Source: Oscillospiraceae bacterium
GTDB taxonomy: Bacteria; Bacillota; Clostridia; Oscillospirales; Acutalibacteraceae
Direction of reading: 5' to 3'
NCBI GenBank assembly: GCA_902766855.1
Contig: CACXFE010000079.1
Coordinates: 1-11,172 of the forward strand
DNA length: 11,172 nucleotides
Within the stretch, counting starts at the first letter, position 1. Every line of letters starts with the position of its first letter. The notes under the pieces were generated by a model. The model did not search any database. It saw only the letters and a list, made by a program, of their open reading frames with translations, and had not been told where the DNA came from. Position numbers and translations under genes: made by a program. This document shows positions 5,892 to 11,172 of this stretch, piece by piece.

Positions 5892-5903
5892 TCAAACGCA
5901 GCA

Positions 5904-5935
5904 AGGCGGTGGGGAATCATTCCGCCGCCTCTTTT
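5904..5935 (+). terminator. rpsB-tsf intergenic stem-loop (partial terminator/attenuator)
   Basis: AGGCGGTGG pairs with CCGCCGCCT (one T-G wobble), extended by two G-U pairs, around a 5-base loop; a short T-run (5932-5935) follows. The modest U-tract suggests partial termination, or an RNA-stability element, that sets the S2:EF-Ts ratio rather than a full stop. Confidence 0.65.
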
Positions 5936-5958
5936 AATCAAAACAGGAGGGAATCAAA

Positions 5959-6870
5959 ATGGCTTTTACCGCAAAAGATGTACAGGCGTTAAGAGAGAAG
6001 ACCGGCTGTGGCATGATGGACTGTAAAAAGGCTCTCGTGGAATGTGACGGGAACATGGATGCCGCGGCGGACTATTTAAGAGAAAAAGGGTTGGCTTCCC
6101 AAGCCAAAAAGGCCGGCAGAATCGCCGCGGAAGGCACGGTTTGTGCGTATACCACCGGCAATATCGGCGTGGTAGTGGAACTCAACAGCGAAACGGACTT
6201 TGTTGCCAATGGCGACGGGTTCAAAAAACTCGCGGCGGACATTGCCGCCATCATTGCCGAGCAAAATCCCGCGGATATGGATGCACTTCTCGCTTGCGAG
6301 AAGGACGGGAAGACCGTGGAAGGCATGGTGCAGGAACTGTTCCTCGCGGTGCGGGAGAATATCAAAGTTCGCCGTTTCGCCCGTTATGAGGGCAAAGTGG
6401 TGTCTTATGTGCATGCCGGCGGCAAAATCGGGGTTTTAGTGAACTTCGATACGGAACTGACAGCCGACAATGCGGATTTTATCACCATGGGCAAAAATGT
6501 TGCCATGCAGATCGCTGCGATGAATCCCGCGTATCTTGACGAGGCTTCCGTTCCGGCGGATGTGTTGGAGAAAGAAAAAGAGATCCTCATCGCCCAGATG
6601 AAAGAAGATCCTAAAATGGCCAACAAACCCGAAGCCGTTCTCGGAAAGATCGTGGAAGGGAAGATCGGGAAATACTATAAGGAAAACTGCTTGGTTGAGC
6701 AGGCATTCGTTATGGATGGCGATGTCACCGTCGGGAAATATGTGGAAAACACCGCAAAGGCTCTCGGTGCTGAAATCAAAATTGCCTCTTTTGTTCGTTA
6801 TGAAAAAGGCGAAGGCATTGAAAAGCGTGTGGATGATTTCGCCGCCGAAGTTGCCGGCATGGTGAAATAA
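5959..6870 (+). CDS. tsf: translation elongation factor Ts
   Basis: EF-Ts is the guanine nucleotide exchange factor that regenerates EF-Tu-GTP. At 303 residues it is full length. The N-terminal UBA-like domain (about 1-54) contains the hallmark LREKTGCGMMDCKKAL, and the core has NSETDFVA, whose Asp-Phe pair disturbs the magnesium site of EF-Tu. The dimerisation-type C-terminal core follows to the end. The start ATG has AGGAGGG 7 bases upstream. It lies 67 bases after rpsB, separated by a stem-loop, and a strong terminator follows; the pyrH and frr genes that often come next in firmicutes are absent here. Confidence 0.97.
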   Translation: MAFTAKDVQALREKTGCGMMDCKKALVECDGNMDAAADYLREKGLASQAKKAGRIAAEGTVCAYTTGNIGVVVELNSETDFVANGDGFKKLAADIAAIIAEQNPADMDALLACEKDGKTVEGMVQELFLAVRENIKVRRFARYEGKVVSYVHAGGKIGVLVNFDTELTADNADFITMGKNVAMQIAAMNPAYLDEASVPADVLEKEKEILIAQMKEDPKMANKPEAVLGKIVEGKIGKYYKENCLVEQAFVMDGDVTVGKYVENTAKALGAEIKIASFVRYEKGEGIEKRVDDFAAEVAGMVK

Positions 6871-6882
6871 GAATCAAAAGCC

Positions 6883-6918
6883 CCGTCATCTGCTGTTTGC
6901 GGATGGCGGTTTCTTTTT
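6883..6918 (+). terminator. intrinsic terminator after tsf
   Basis: CCGTCATCTGC pairs with GCGGATGGCGG (11 pairs, two T-G wobbles) around TGTTT, followed by TTTCTTTTT. It ends the rpsB-tsf transcript. Confidence 0.9.
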
Positions 6919-6951
6919 ATCCGGCGAGTTTGAAAGAGATGGGGCGTTGTG

Positions 6952-7608
6952 ATGGAAACAGTTGTCTTGTGGTGCATGGAGATTATCGGAACGGCGGCAT
7001 TTGCCATATCGGGTGCGCTGATCGCCGTCGGGTGTGAGTTGGATCTGTTCGGCGTGGTCTTTATCGGCTGTGTCACAGCGGTTGGCGGCGGAATCCTGCG
7101 GGATGCGTTGCTCGGAAATTTTCCGGCGGCGATCTTTTCCGTTCCGTTGCTTTTGTTGATCGCGGTCGTTTCCTCGCTGCTGGTCTTTTTGATCTCCTAT
7201 TGGAATGTCAAGCGGTTCGATCTGCTGAAAAAGCGGATCGAGATGATCAATAATTTTTTTGATGCGATCGGATTGGCGGCGTTTACCGTAACCGGCGCGG
7301 AAGCGGCTTTTGCCGCGGGATACGGCGATAAGGCGGTTTTCACGGTGTTCATGGGGATGACCACCGGCATCGGCGGTGGGATCATGCGGGATGTTTTGGT
7401 GGATAAAACACCGTATGTGCTGAAAAAACATATTTACGCTTTGGCTTCAATTTTCGGGGCGACGCTGTATTATATCATCCGGGTTTACCGCCAGGACACG
7501 GTCGCCGCCATGCTGGCGGCCATGCCGTTTATTGTGTTGATCCGCCTGGCGGCCACCAAGTTCCGCTGGCATTTGCCGAAAATCCGCTTTGAAAACCGGG
7601 ATACCTGA
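6952..7608 (+). CDS. TRIC/UPF0126 family cation channel protein
   Basis: Small integral membrane protein, 218 residues and about seven hydrophobic helices. It has the two tandem UPF0126 repeats of the prokaryotic trimeric intracellular cation (TRIC) channel family. Each repeat carries the signature glycine cluster and Arg-Asp: VGGGILRD (about 44-51) and IGGGIMRD (about 140-147), the latter followed by DKTPYVL. Family members form trimeric monovalent-cation channels in the cytoplasmic membrane; the physiological role in bacteria is not settled. The start is ATG 6952 (GTG at 6949 would add one residue); GGGG at 6941-6944 is only a weak ribosome site. No promoter is evident in the 33 bases after the tsf terminator, so it may depend on read-through. 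Confidence 0.88.
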   Translation: METVVLWCMEIIGTAAFAISGALIAVGCELDLFGVVFIGCVTAVGGGILRDALLGNFPAAIFSVPLLLLIAVVSSLLVFLISYWNVKRFDLLKKRIEMINNFFDAIGLAAFTVTGAEAAFAAGYGDKAVFTVFMGMTTGIGGGIMRDVLVDKTPYVLKKHIYALASIFGATLYYIIRVYRQDTVAAMLAAMPFIVLIRLAATKFRWHLPKIRFENRDT

Positions 7609-7609
7609 T

Positions 7610-7645
7610 AAAAAAGATTGCCTTGCCGCATCCGGCAAGGCAATC
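7610..7645. terminator. bidirectional terminator between convergent genes
   Basis: A perfect 13-bp stem from GATTGCCTTGCCG (7616-7628) to CGGCAAGGCAATC (7633-7645) with loop CATC. On the minus strand a run of six Ts follows (7615-7610), so it is a canonical end for the araC-thioesterase unit. On the plus strand it is followed only by CTTTCAGTTTTG, a weaker end for the TRIC gene. Confidence 0.9.
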
Positions 7646-7680
7646 CTTTCAGTTTTGTTGAAAAACCAGAATCAACCATG

Positions 7681-7705
7681 TTGCGCCGTTTTCGGCGCAA
7701 TTTTT
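7681..7705 (+). terminator. second, plus-strand terminator
   Basis: TTGCGCCG-TTTT-CGGCGCAA (8-bp stem, 4-base loop) followed by TTTTTGTTT. On the minus strand no U-tract follows. It probably backs up the weaker plus-strand side of the terminator 36 bases earlier. No gene fits between the two. Confidence 0.85.
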
Positions 7706-7774
7706 GTTTCTCCGGCGGCAGGTGCATCGAAAAAACTCCTTCGTGGCGAAAACCGCGTTGACGCTTTCAAAAAA

Positions 7775-8203
7775 TTACAGGGAGGAAAGCGGAGTGACCG
7801 CATCCGCAAAAACAGCATGGATTTCCGGCGCATGCTTTTTCATATTGACCGGGCGCAATTCCCGGTTTGTAAAGCAGTGCTTTGTTTGGGCTTCAATCAC
7901 CGTCCGGCCGGTTTTTTCCTCCGTCACGCGATAGGTCACGGTCATTCGCACGCCGTTGTATTCGGTGATGATCGGTTCGATCAAAAGAACATCCCCCGCC
8001 GTAACATGGTATTTGTATTTGCAATACACTTCAAGCGAGGGAATGGTATATCCCGCGGCTTCCAGGTCTTCCAGCGGCAAACCGTGTGCCTCCATCCAGC
8101 GGCACCGCGCTTCTTCCAAAAATCGAATGTAGTTGGAATGATGTACCACGCCCATTTTATCGGTTTCATAATAATTGATTTTTCGTTTGTAAATAAAGTC
8201 CAT
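7775..8203 (-). CDS. acyl-CoA thioesterase, 4HBT hotdog-fold (YbgC/FadM type)
   Basis: A single hotdog domain of 142 residues that hydrolyses an acyl-CoA to free acid and CoA. The 4-hydroxybenzoyl-CoA thioesterase motif is clear: YYETDKMGVVHHSNYIRFLEEAR (start near residue 11), with Asp15 as the expected catalytic acid. EARCRWMEAHGL and VTYRVTEEKTGR are also typical. The natural substrate is unknown; relatives act on short- and medium-chain or aromatic acyl-CoAs. The start ATG overlaps the stop of the upstream AraC-type gene by one base (TAATG) and its AAAGGAG (8219-8213) lies inside that gene, so the two are translationally coupled. Minus-strand transcription would run on to the 7645-7610 terminator. 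Confidence 0.88.
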   Translation of the reverse strand: MDFIYKRKINYYETDKMGVVHHSNYIRFLEEARCRWMEAHGLPLEDLEAAGYTIPSLEVYCKYKYHVTAGDVLLIEPIITEYNGVRMTVTYRVTEEKTGRTVIEAQTKHCFTNRELRPVNMKKHAPEIHAVFADAVTPLSSL

Positions 8204-9033
8204 TATCCGGTTCTCCTTTGTGTTTTGCTGCGCATGGATTTTCGGTAAGCAAGAGGGGTTTGTTGTTGCTTTTTCTTAAAAATATGGCTGAAATAATGCT
8301 CGTCTGTGAATGAGAGATATTCGGAAATTTCCCGCACGGGTAAGCGGGTGTCGGCAAGCAGATGTTTTGCGGCTTCGATTTTCCTGTCCAAAATATACGC
8401 GTAAACCGCTTGCCCGTAACGCTGTTTGAATAGCCGCCCGAGGTAGGAAACCGAAATGCCGCTTTGCTTGGCAAGTTCGCTTGCGGAAAGTCTTTCACGA
8501 ATATGCGTGTCGATATAACGGCAGACTTTTTCGGGCAGAGTGTCCTGCTCGGTATGCGCAGTCGAGCGGGCCAAACATTCCGCCAACCGCAAAAGGAAAA
8601 CGGCGGCTTCTCTGTTCGCGGCGGCCGGATCGGGCGAGGTTTCGCAAAATGCCAGGAAATCGCGGAACAGGGGTTCCGCTTCGGGGGCTTTAAAGCAAGT
8701 CTGCCCCTCGATCCCGTAAAGCCGCAGTAATTCGCCGCAAAGCGGCCCGCTGATGTTCAACCACATCTTGGTCCATGGGTCTTGCCGGGAGGCGTAATAA
8801 TGGTGGCGGCGCCCCGCTTGCAGAAGGTAGACCGTTCCCGGCGTCACATGGTGTTCTACCCCGTCGGCAATCACGGTGCCGGCGCCCGCGGTGACATATT
8901 CCGCCACATAAATATCAGCCGATTTCCGAATGATTTTGTAGTGCGGATCGGGATAGGTGATTCCCGCCAGGCATAACCAAAGCGGCGCGGCGGAGTCCGG
9001 CAAAGGAGCCGCGTATTGAAAACATTCTTTCAT
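8203..9033 (-). CDS. AraC family transcriptional regulator
   Basis: 276 residues with the standard two-part layout. An N-terminal cupin-like sensor domain (about 30-95, including AEYVTAGAGTVIADG and the PGTVYLLQAGRRHHYYA stretch) is of the AraC_binding type that binds small sugars. The C-terminal AraC DNA-binding domain has two helix-turn-helices, about 182-202 (LSASELAKQSGISVSYLG) and 231-252, followed by a typical FKKKQQQTPLAYRK end. The layout resembles the regulators of plant- or host-glycan utilisation genes. It is divergent from the GH2 gene, with overlapping promoters, so that gene is the likely target. The ligand is unknown. The start ATG has GTGAGGA about 10 bases upstream, a mediocre site. 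It overlaps the thioesterase gene. Confidence 0.9.
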   Translation of the reverse strand: MKECFQYAAPLPDSAAPLWLCLAGITYPDPHYKIIRKSADIYVAEYVTAGAGTVIADGVEHHVTPGTVYLLQAGRRHHYYASRQDPWTKMWLNISGPLCGELLRLYGIEGQTCFKAPEAEPLFRDFLAFCETSPDPAAANREAAVFLLRLAECLARSTAHTEQDTLPEKVCRYIDTHIRERLSASELAKQSGISVSYLGRLFKQRYGQAVYAYILDRKIEAAKHLLADTRLPVREISEYLSFTDEHYFSHIFKKKQQQTPLAYRKSMRSKTQRRTG

Positions 9034-9047
9034 AGTCTTAAAATCCT

Positions 9048-9068
9048 CACTTTTTTGCGCAAAAAGTG
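9048..9068. promoter_or_regulatory. palindrome, candidate AraC-type operator
   Basis: The 14-base perfect palindrome TTTTTGCGCAAAAA (9052-9065) is flanked by CAC and GTG, offset by one base. Its centre lies about 53 bases before the predicted start of the hydrolase transcript, a usual distance for an AraC-type activator, and within the leader of the regulator gene. AraC-type proteins more often use direct repeats, so the match is suggestive only. Confidence 0.4.
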
Positions 9069-9077
9069 CCTTTCTTT

Positions 9078-9105
9078 TTGACTCTGTACTATGATATTAT
9101 ACAAT
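9078..9105 (+). promoter_or_regulatory. promoter of the GH2 gene
   Basis: TTGACT (9078-9083), 16-bp spacer, TACAAT (9100-9105); start near 9112. Each hexamer is one base from consensus; the spacing is slightly short. It overlaps the divergent araC promoter. Confidence 0.55.
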
Positions 9106-9124
9106 AAAATCCATGAAAAAACAA
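9096..9124 (-). promoter_or_regulatory. promoter of araC-type gene and thioesterase
   Basis: TTGTTT (9124-9119), 17-bp spacer, TATAAT (9101-9096); start near 9089, giving a leader of about 55 bases. Its -10 overlaps the -10 of the divergent hydrolase promoter, so only one polymerase can bind at a time. Confidence 0.65.
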
Positions 9125-9135
9125 GGAGTTGCACC

Positions 9136-10902
9136 ATGAAAAACGAATCTTCTTTCCTTCCTCGCCCCGAGCATCCCGAGCCGATGATGCGCCGCGACAG
9201 TTGGCAAAACCTGAACGGAGAATGGCTTTTTGCTTTTGATTACAGCCTTTCCGGCCGGGAGCGCGGGCTTTTCCTGCCGAAAAACAAAGCGGCGTATCCT
9301 CAAACGATCATCGTGCCGTTTTGCCCGGAAAGCCCCCTTTCCGGCATCGGAGAAACGGATTTTATCCCGGCAGTCTGGTATAAAAGGCCGATTTGGATTA
9401 CCGGGGAGCAACTGCGCGGGAAGGTGTTGCTGCATTTCGGTGCGGTGGATTACGAAACGGCGGTATATGTCAACGGGCAACTCGCCGGGGAACATATAGG
9501 CGGCTATTCCTCTTTTATGATGGATATTACGGCGTTTTTACAACCCGGCGAAAACGATCTCACCGTTTTTGCACGGGATGATCTGCGCTCTCGTCACCAG
9601 CCTTCGGGCAAGCAAAGCCACCGCCGGGATTCATACAGTTGCATGTATACCCGTACCACCGGCATTTGGCAGACGGTGTGGCTGGAATTTGTGCCGAACG
9701 GATATATTCGTTCCGCCCGCTATTATGCCGATATTCGGGAAGGCGCGCTGGAGTTGGAGTTATCCTTTTCCAAAGCCGGAAAGATAACCGCGGAAGCGTT
9801 TTATCAGGGCAAGCCGATGGGAACATATACGGAAAATACCCGGGGCAATACCGCGCGGTTCCGGCTGCCGCTGGCGGAAACGCATCTTTGGGAAGCGGGA
9901 CACGGGCGATTATATGATTTAAAGTTCACATTCGAGAGCGGCGGAGAAACGGATATTCTGTATAGTTACGCGGGGCTTCGGGAGGTCAGGATAGACGGCT
10001 TCCGGGTGCGTATCAACGGGAAAAGCGTGTTTCAAAGAACGGTGTTGGATCAAGGATTTTACCCGGACGGGATCTACACCGCCCCGAGCGACGCGGCGCT
10101 TAAACAGGATATTGAACTGGCGATGCGCCTTGGCTTTAACGGCGCGCGTTTACATGAGAAAATCTTTGAGCCGCGTTTTTTATATCATTGCGATCAAGCC
10201 GGGTACTTGGTATGGGGCGAACATGCCAACTGGGGGCTTGACATCACCGAAAAGCAGGGGCTGGCGGCTTTTCTGCCGGAATGGGTGGAAGCCGTGGAGC
10301 GGGATTTCAATCACCCCGCGATCATCGGCTGGTGCCCGTTCAATGAAACATGGGATCTGAACGGTCGCCGCCGCGATCCGCAAATTCTGGAAACGGTCTA
10401 CCATGTCACTAAGGCGATTGATTCCACGCGCCCGGTGATCGATGCGTCCGGCGGTTTCCATGTGATCAGTGATTTGTATGATCAGCATGACTATAATCAA
10501 AACCCCGAAACATTCCGCCAGTCGTACAGCGGGTACAACGGCAAGCAGGACAGTTTTCACTGGCTTTTTCAGGAAGAACAAAACTACCTCCCCGATTTGC
10601 CGCTTTTCATCAGCGAATTCGGGGGGATCAAGTGGGTGCCGGAAGCCCTTCGCGGCAAGGAGGAGGCCGACGCATGGGGATACGGCGCCGCACCGAAAAC
10701 CGAAGAGGAGTTTTTTGCCCGCTATGAAGGGTTGACCGCCGCTCTTTTGGAAAATCCGAACATCATGGGATTTTGTTATACACAATTATATGATGTTGAG
10801 CAAGAGCGAAACGGGCTGTATACCTACGCGCGGGAAGCAAAATTTGCCGATTATTCCCGCATCTTGGCTGCTAATACCAAAAACGCGGCGATCGAGGCGT
10901 AA
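9136..10902 (+). CDS. glycoside hydrolase family 2 protein
   Basis: Retaining exo-beta-glycosidase of GH2, 588 residues. The order is the N-terminal jelly-roll sugar-binding domain (about 15-170; RRDSWQNLNGEWLFAFD near the start, then GAVDYETAVYVNGQ), an Ig-like domain (about 175-285) and the TIM barrel (about 290-585). The acid/base is Glu404 in WCPFNETWD and the nucleophile Glu494 in FISEFGG, 90 residues apart as expected. No signal peptide is seen, so it acts in the cytoplasm on imported oligosaccharides or glycosides. GH2 includes beta-galactosidases, beta-glucuronidases and beta-mannosidases; the substrate cannot be fixed by eye. The start ATG has AAGGAG 7 bases upstream (9123-9128); an upstream in-frame ATG at 9091 lies inside the promoter and is rejected. 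Probably controlled by the divergent AraC-type regulator. Confidence 0.9.
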   Translation: MKNESSFLPRPEHPEPMMRRDSWQNLNGEWLFAFDYSLSGRERGLFLPKNKAAYPQTIIVPFCPESPLSGIGETDFIPAVWYKRPIWITGEQLRGKVLLHFGAVDYETAVYVNGQLAGEHIGGYSSFMMDITAFLQPGENDLTVFARDDLRSRHQPSGKQSHRRDSYSCMYTRTTGIWQTVWLEFVPNGYIRSARYYADIREGALELELSFSKAGKITAEAFYQGKPMGTYTENTRGNTARFRLPLAETHLWEAGHGRLYDLKFTFESGGETDILYSYAGLREVRIDGFRVRINGKSVFQRTVLDQGFYPDGIYTAPSDAALKQDIELAMRLGFNGARLHEKIFEPRFLYHCDQAGYLVWGEHANWGLDITEKQGLAAFLPEWVEAVERDFNHPAIIGWCPFNETWDLNGRRRDPQILETVYHVTKAIDSTRPVIDASGGFHVISDLYDQHDYNQNPETFRQSYSGYNGKQDSFHWLFQEEQNYLPDLPLFISEFGGIKWVPEALRGKEEADAWGYGAAPKTEEEFFARYEGLTAALLENPNIMGFCYTQLYDVEQERNGLYTYAREAKFADYSRILAANTKNAAIEA

Positions 10903-10909
10903 CGGCAGG

Positions 10910-10941
10910 CCTTCCCGGCCGGCATTTGCCGACCGGGAAGG
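10910..10941 (+). other. strong hairpin after the GH2 gene, no U-tract
   Basis: CCTTCCCGG pairs with CCGGGAAGG, then one C-A mismatch, then CGGC/GCCG around ATTT. It starts 7 bases after the stop. A is the next rich base, not T, so it is not a standard terminator. It may protect the mRNA 3' end or act as a Rho-independent terminator of unusual form. Confidence 0.6.
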
Positions 10942-10971
10942 TACAAAAAGCACGAAATGCGGAAAAAATAC

Positions 10972-10999
10972 TTGACAAAGCCGGAAAAAGGGGTATAAT
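10972..10999 (+). promoter_or_regulatory. promoter of tRNA-Gln
   Basis: TTGACA (10972-10977), 16-bp spacer, TATAAT (10994-10999), both perfect. The start would be near 11006, 12 bases before the tRNA. Confidence 0.9.
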
Positions 11000-11017
11000 A
11001 TTCTTGTTATGAAATTT

Positions 11018-11091
11018 TGGGGAATTGTGTAACGGTAGCACGACAGACTCTGACTCTGTTTGTTGGGGTTCGAATCCCTATTCCCCAGCCA
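11018..11091 (+). tRNA. tRNA-Gln (anticodon CTG)
   Basis: Complete cloverleaf: acceptor TGGGGAA/TTCCCCA with discriminator G and encoded CCA (11089-11091), anticodon stem ACAGA/TCTGT with loop CTCTGAC (anticodon CTG at 11050-11052), T arm GGTTCGAATCC. The U1-A72 first pair is typical of bacterial tRNA-Gln. It has its own promoter and terminator. Confidence 0.96.
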
Positions 11092-11098
11092 AAGCCAA

Positions 11099-11148
11099 AT
11101 AATCCGAACATTGTCATCAACGGTGACACGTTCGGATTATCTATTTTT
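11099..11148 (+). terminator. terminator of tRNA-Gln
   Basis: ATAATCCGAAC (11099-11109) pairs with GTTCGGATTAT (11130-11140), with an inner GTCA/TGAC stem, followed by CTATTTTTAT. It starts 8 bases after the tRNA CCA. Nothing further is seen to the window end (11172). Confidence 0.88.
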
Positions 11149-11172
11149 ATAACCAATTTAGTAAATAAATAA

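Noticed and set aside
7589..8248. Long plus-strand ORF of 219 codons overlapping the thioesterase
   Set aside because: It has no recognisable domain, runs through two terminators, and lies antisense to a clear 4HBT gene.

Overview
The window reads as a piece of a low-to-mid GC Firmicutes chromosome, most likely a gut-type member of the Clostridia. The signs are strong AGGAGG-type ribosome binding sites, sigma-A promoters close to TTGACA/TATAAT, many hairpin-plus-U-tract terminators, a firmicute-style rpsB-tsf pair, and a stand-alone PduL-type phosphotransacylase. I cannot name a genus from sequence alone. Almost all of the window is ordinary chromosome, with no transposase, integrase, phage gene or CRISPR array.

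Layout. Positions 1-119 hold a tRNA-His on the minus strand with its promoter. A plus-strand operon follows (204-2571): pduL, hemW (overlapping, non-ATG start) and a histidine phosphatase (ATGA overlap). It ends at a bidirectional terminator. Between that terminator and the next plus-strand gene (2572-3065) there is no conventional gene, but the minus strand carries a complete, apparently very strong transcription unit of about 340 nt. It has a perfect-consensus promoter, five modules at roughly 55-nt spacing each made of a Shine-Dalgarno-like core plus a start codon and a tiny ORF, and a perfect terminator. This is the most unusual object in the window and I do not recognise it as a known RNA family. 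Next come a full-length ABC exporter half-transporter (3066-4946), then rpsB and tsf (5121-6870) with their own promoter, a structured leader and an intergenic stem-loop, then a TRIC/UPF0126 membrane protein (6952-7608).

From 7610 to 9124 the minus strand carries a two-gene unit: an AraC-type regulator translationally coupled to a 4HBT-fold acyl-CoA thioesterase. It is divergent from a cytoplasmic family 2 glycoside hydrolase (9136-10902). The two promoters overlap, and a palindrome sits where an activator of the hydrolase would bind, so the regulator probably controls the hydrolase. The window closes with a tRNA-Gln(CTG), its promoter and its terminator.

How the parts fit: pduL gives acyl-CoA/acyl-phosphate exchange for fermentation, hemW handles heme, rpsB/tsf and the two tRNAs serve translation, and AraC/GH2 is a small sugar-utilisation module. 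The mini-ORF RNA has the signals expected of something that contacts ribosomes, but its role is inference.
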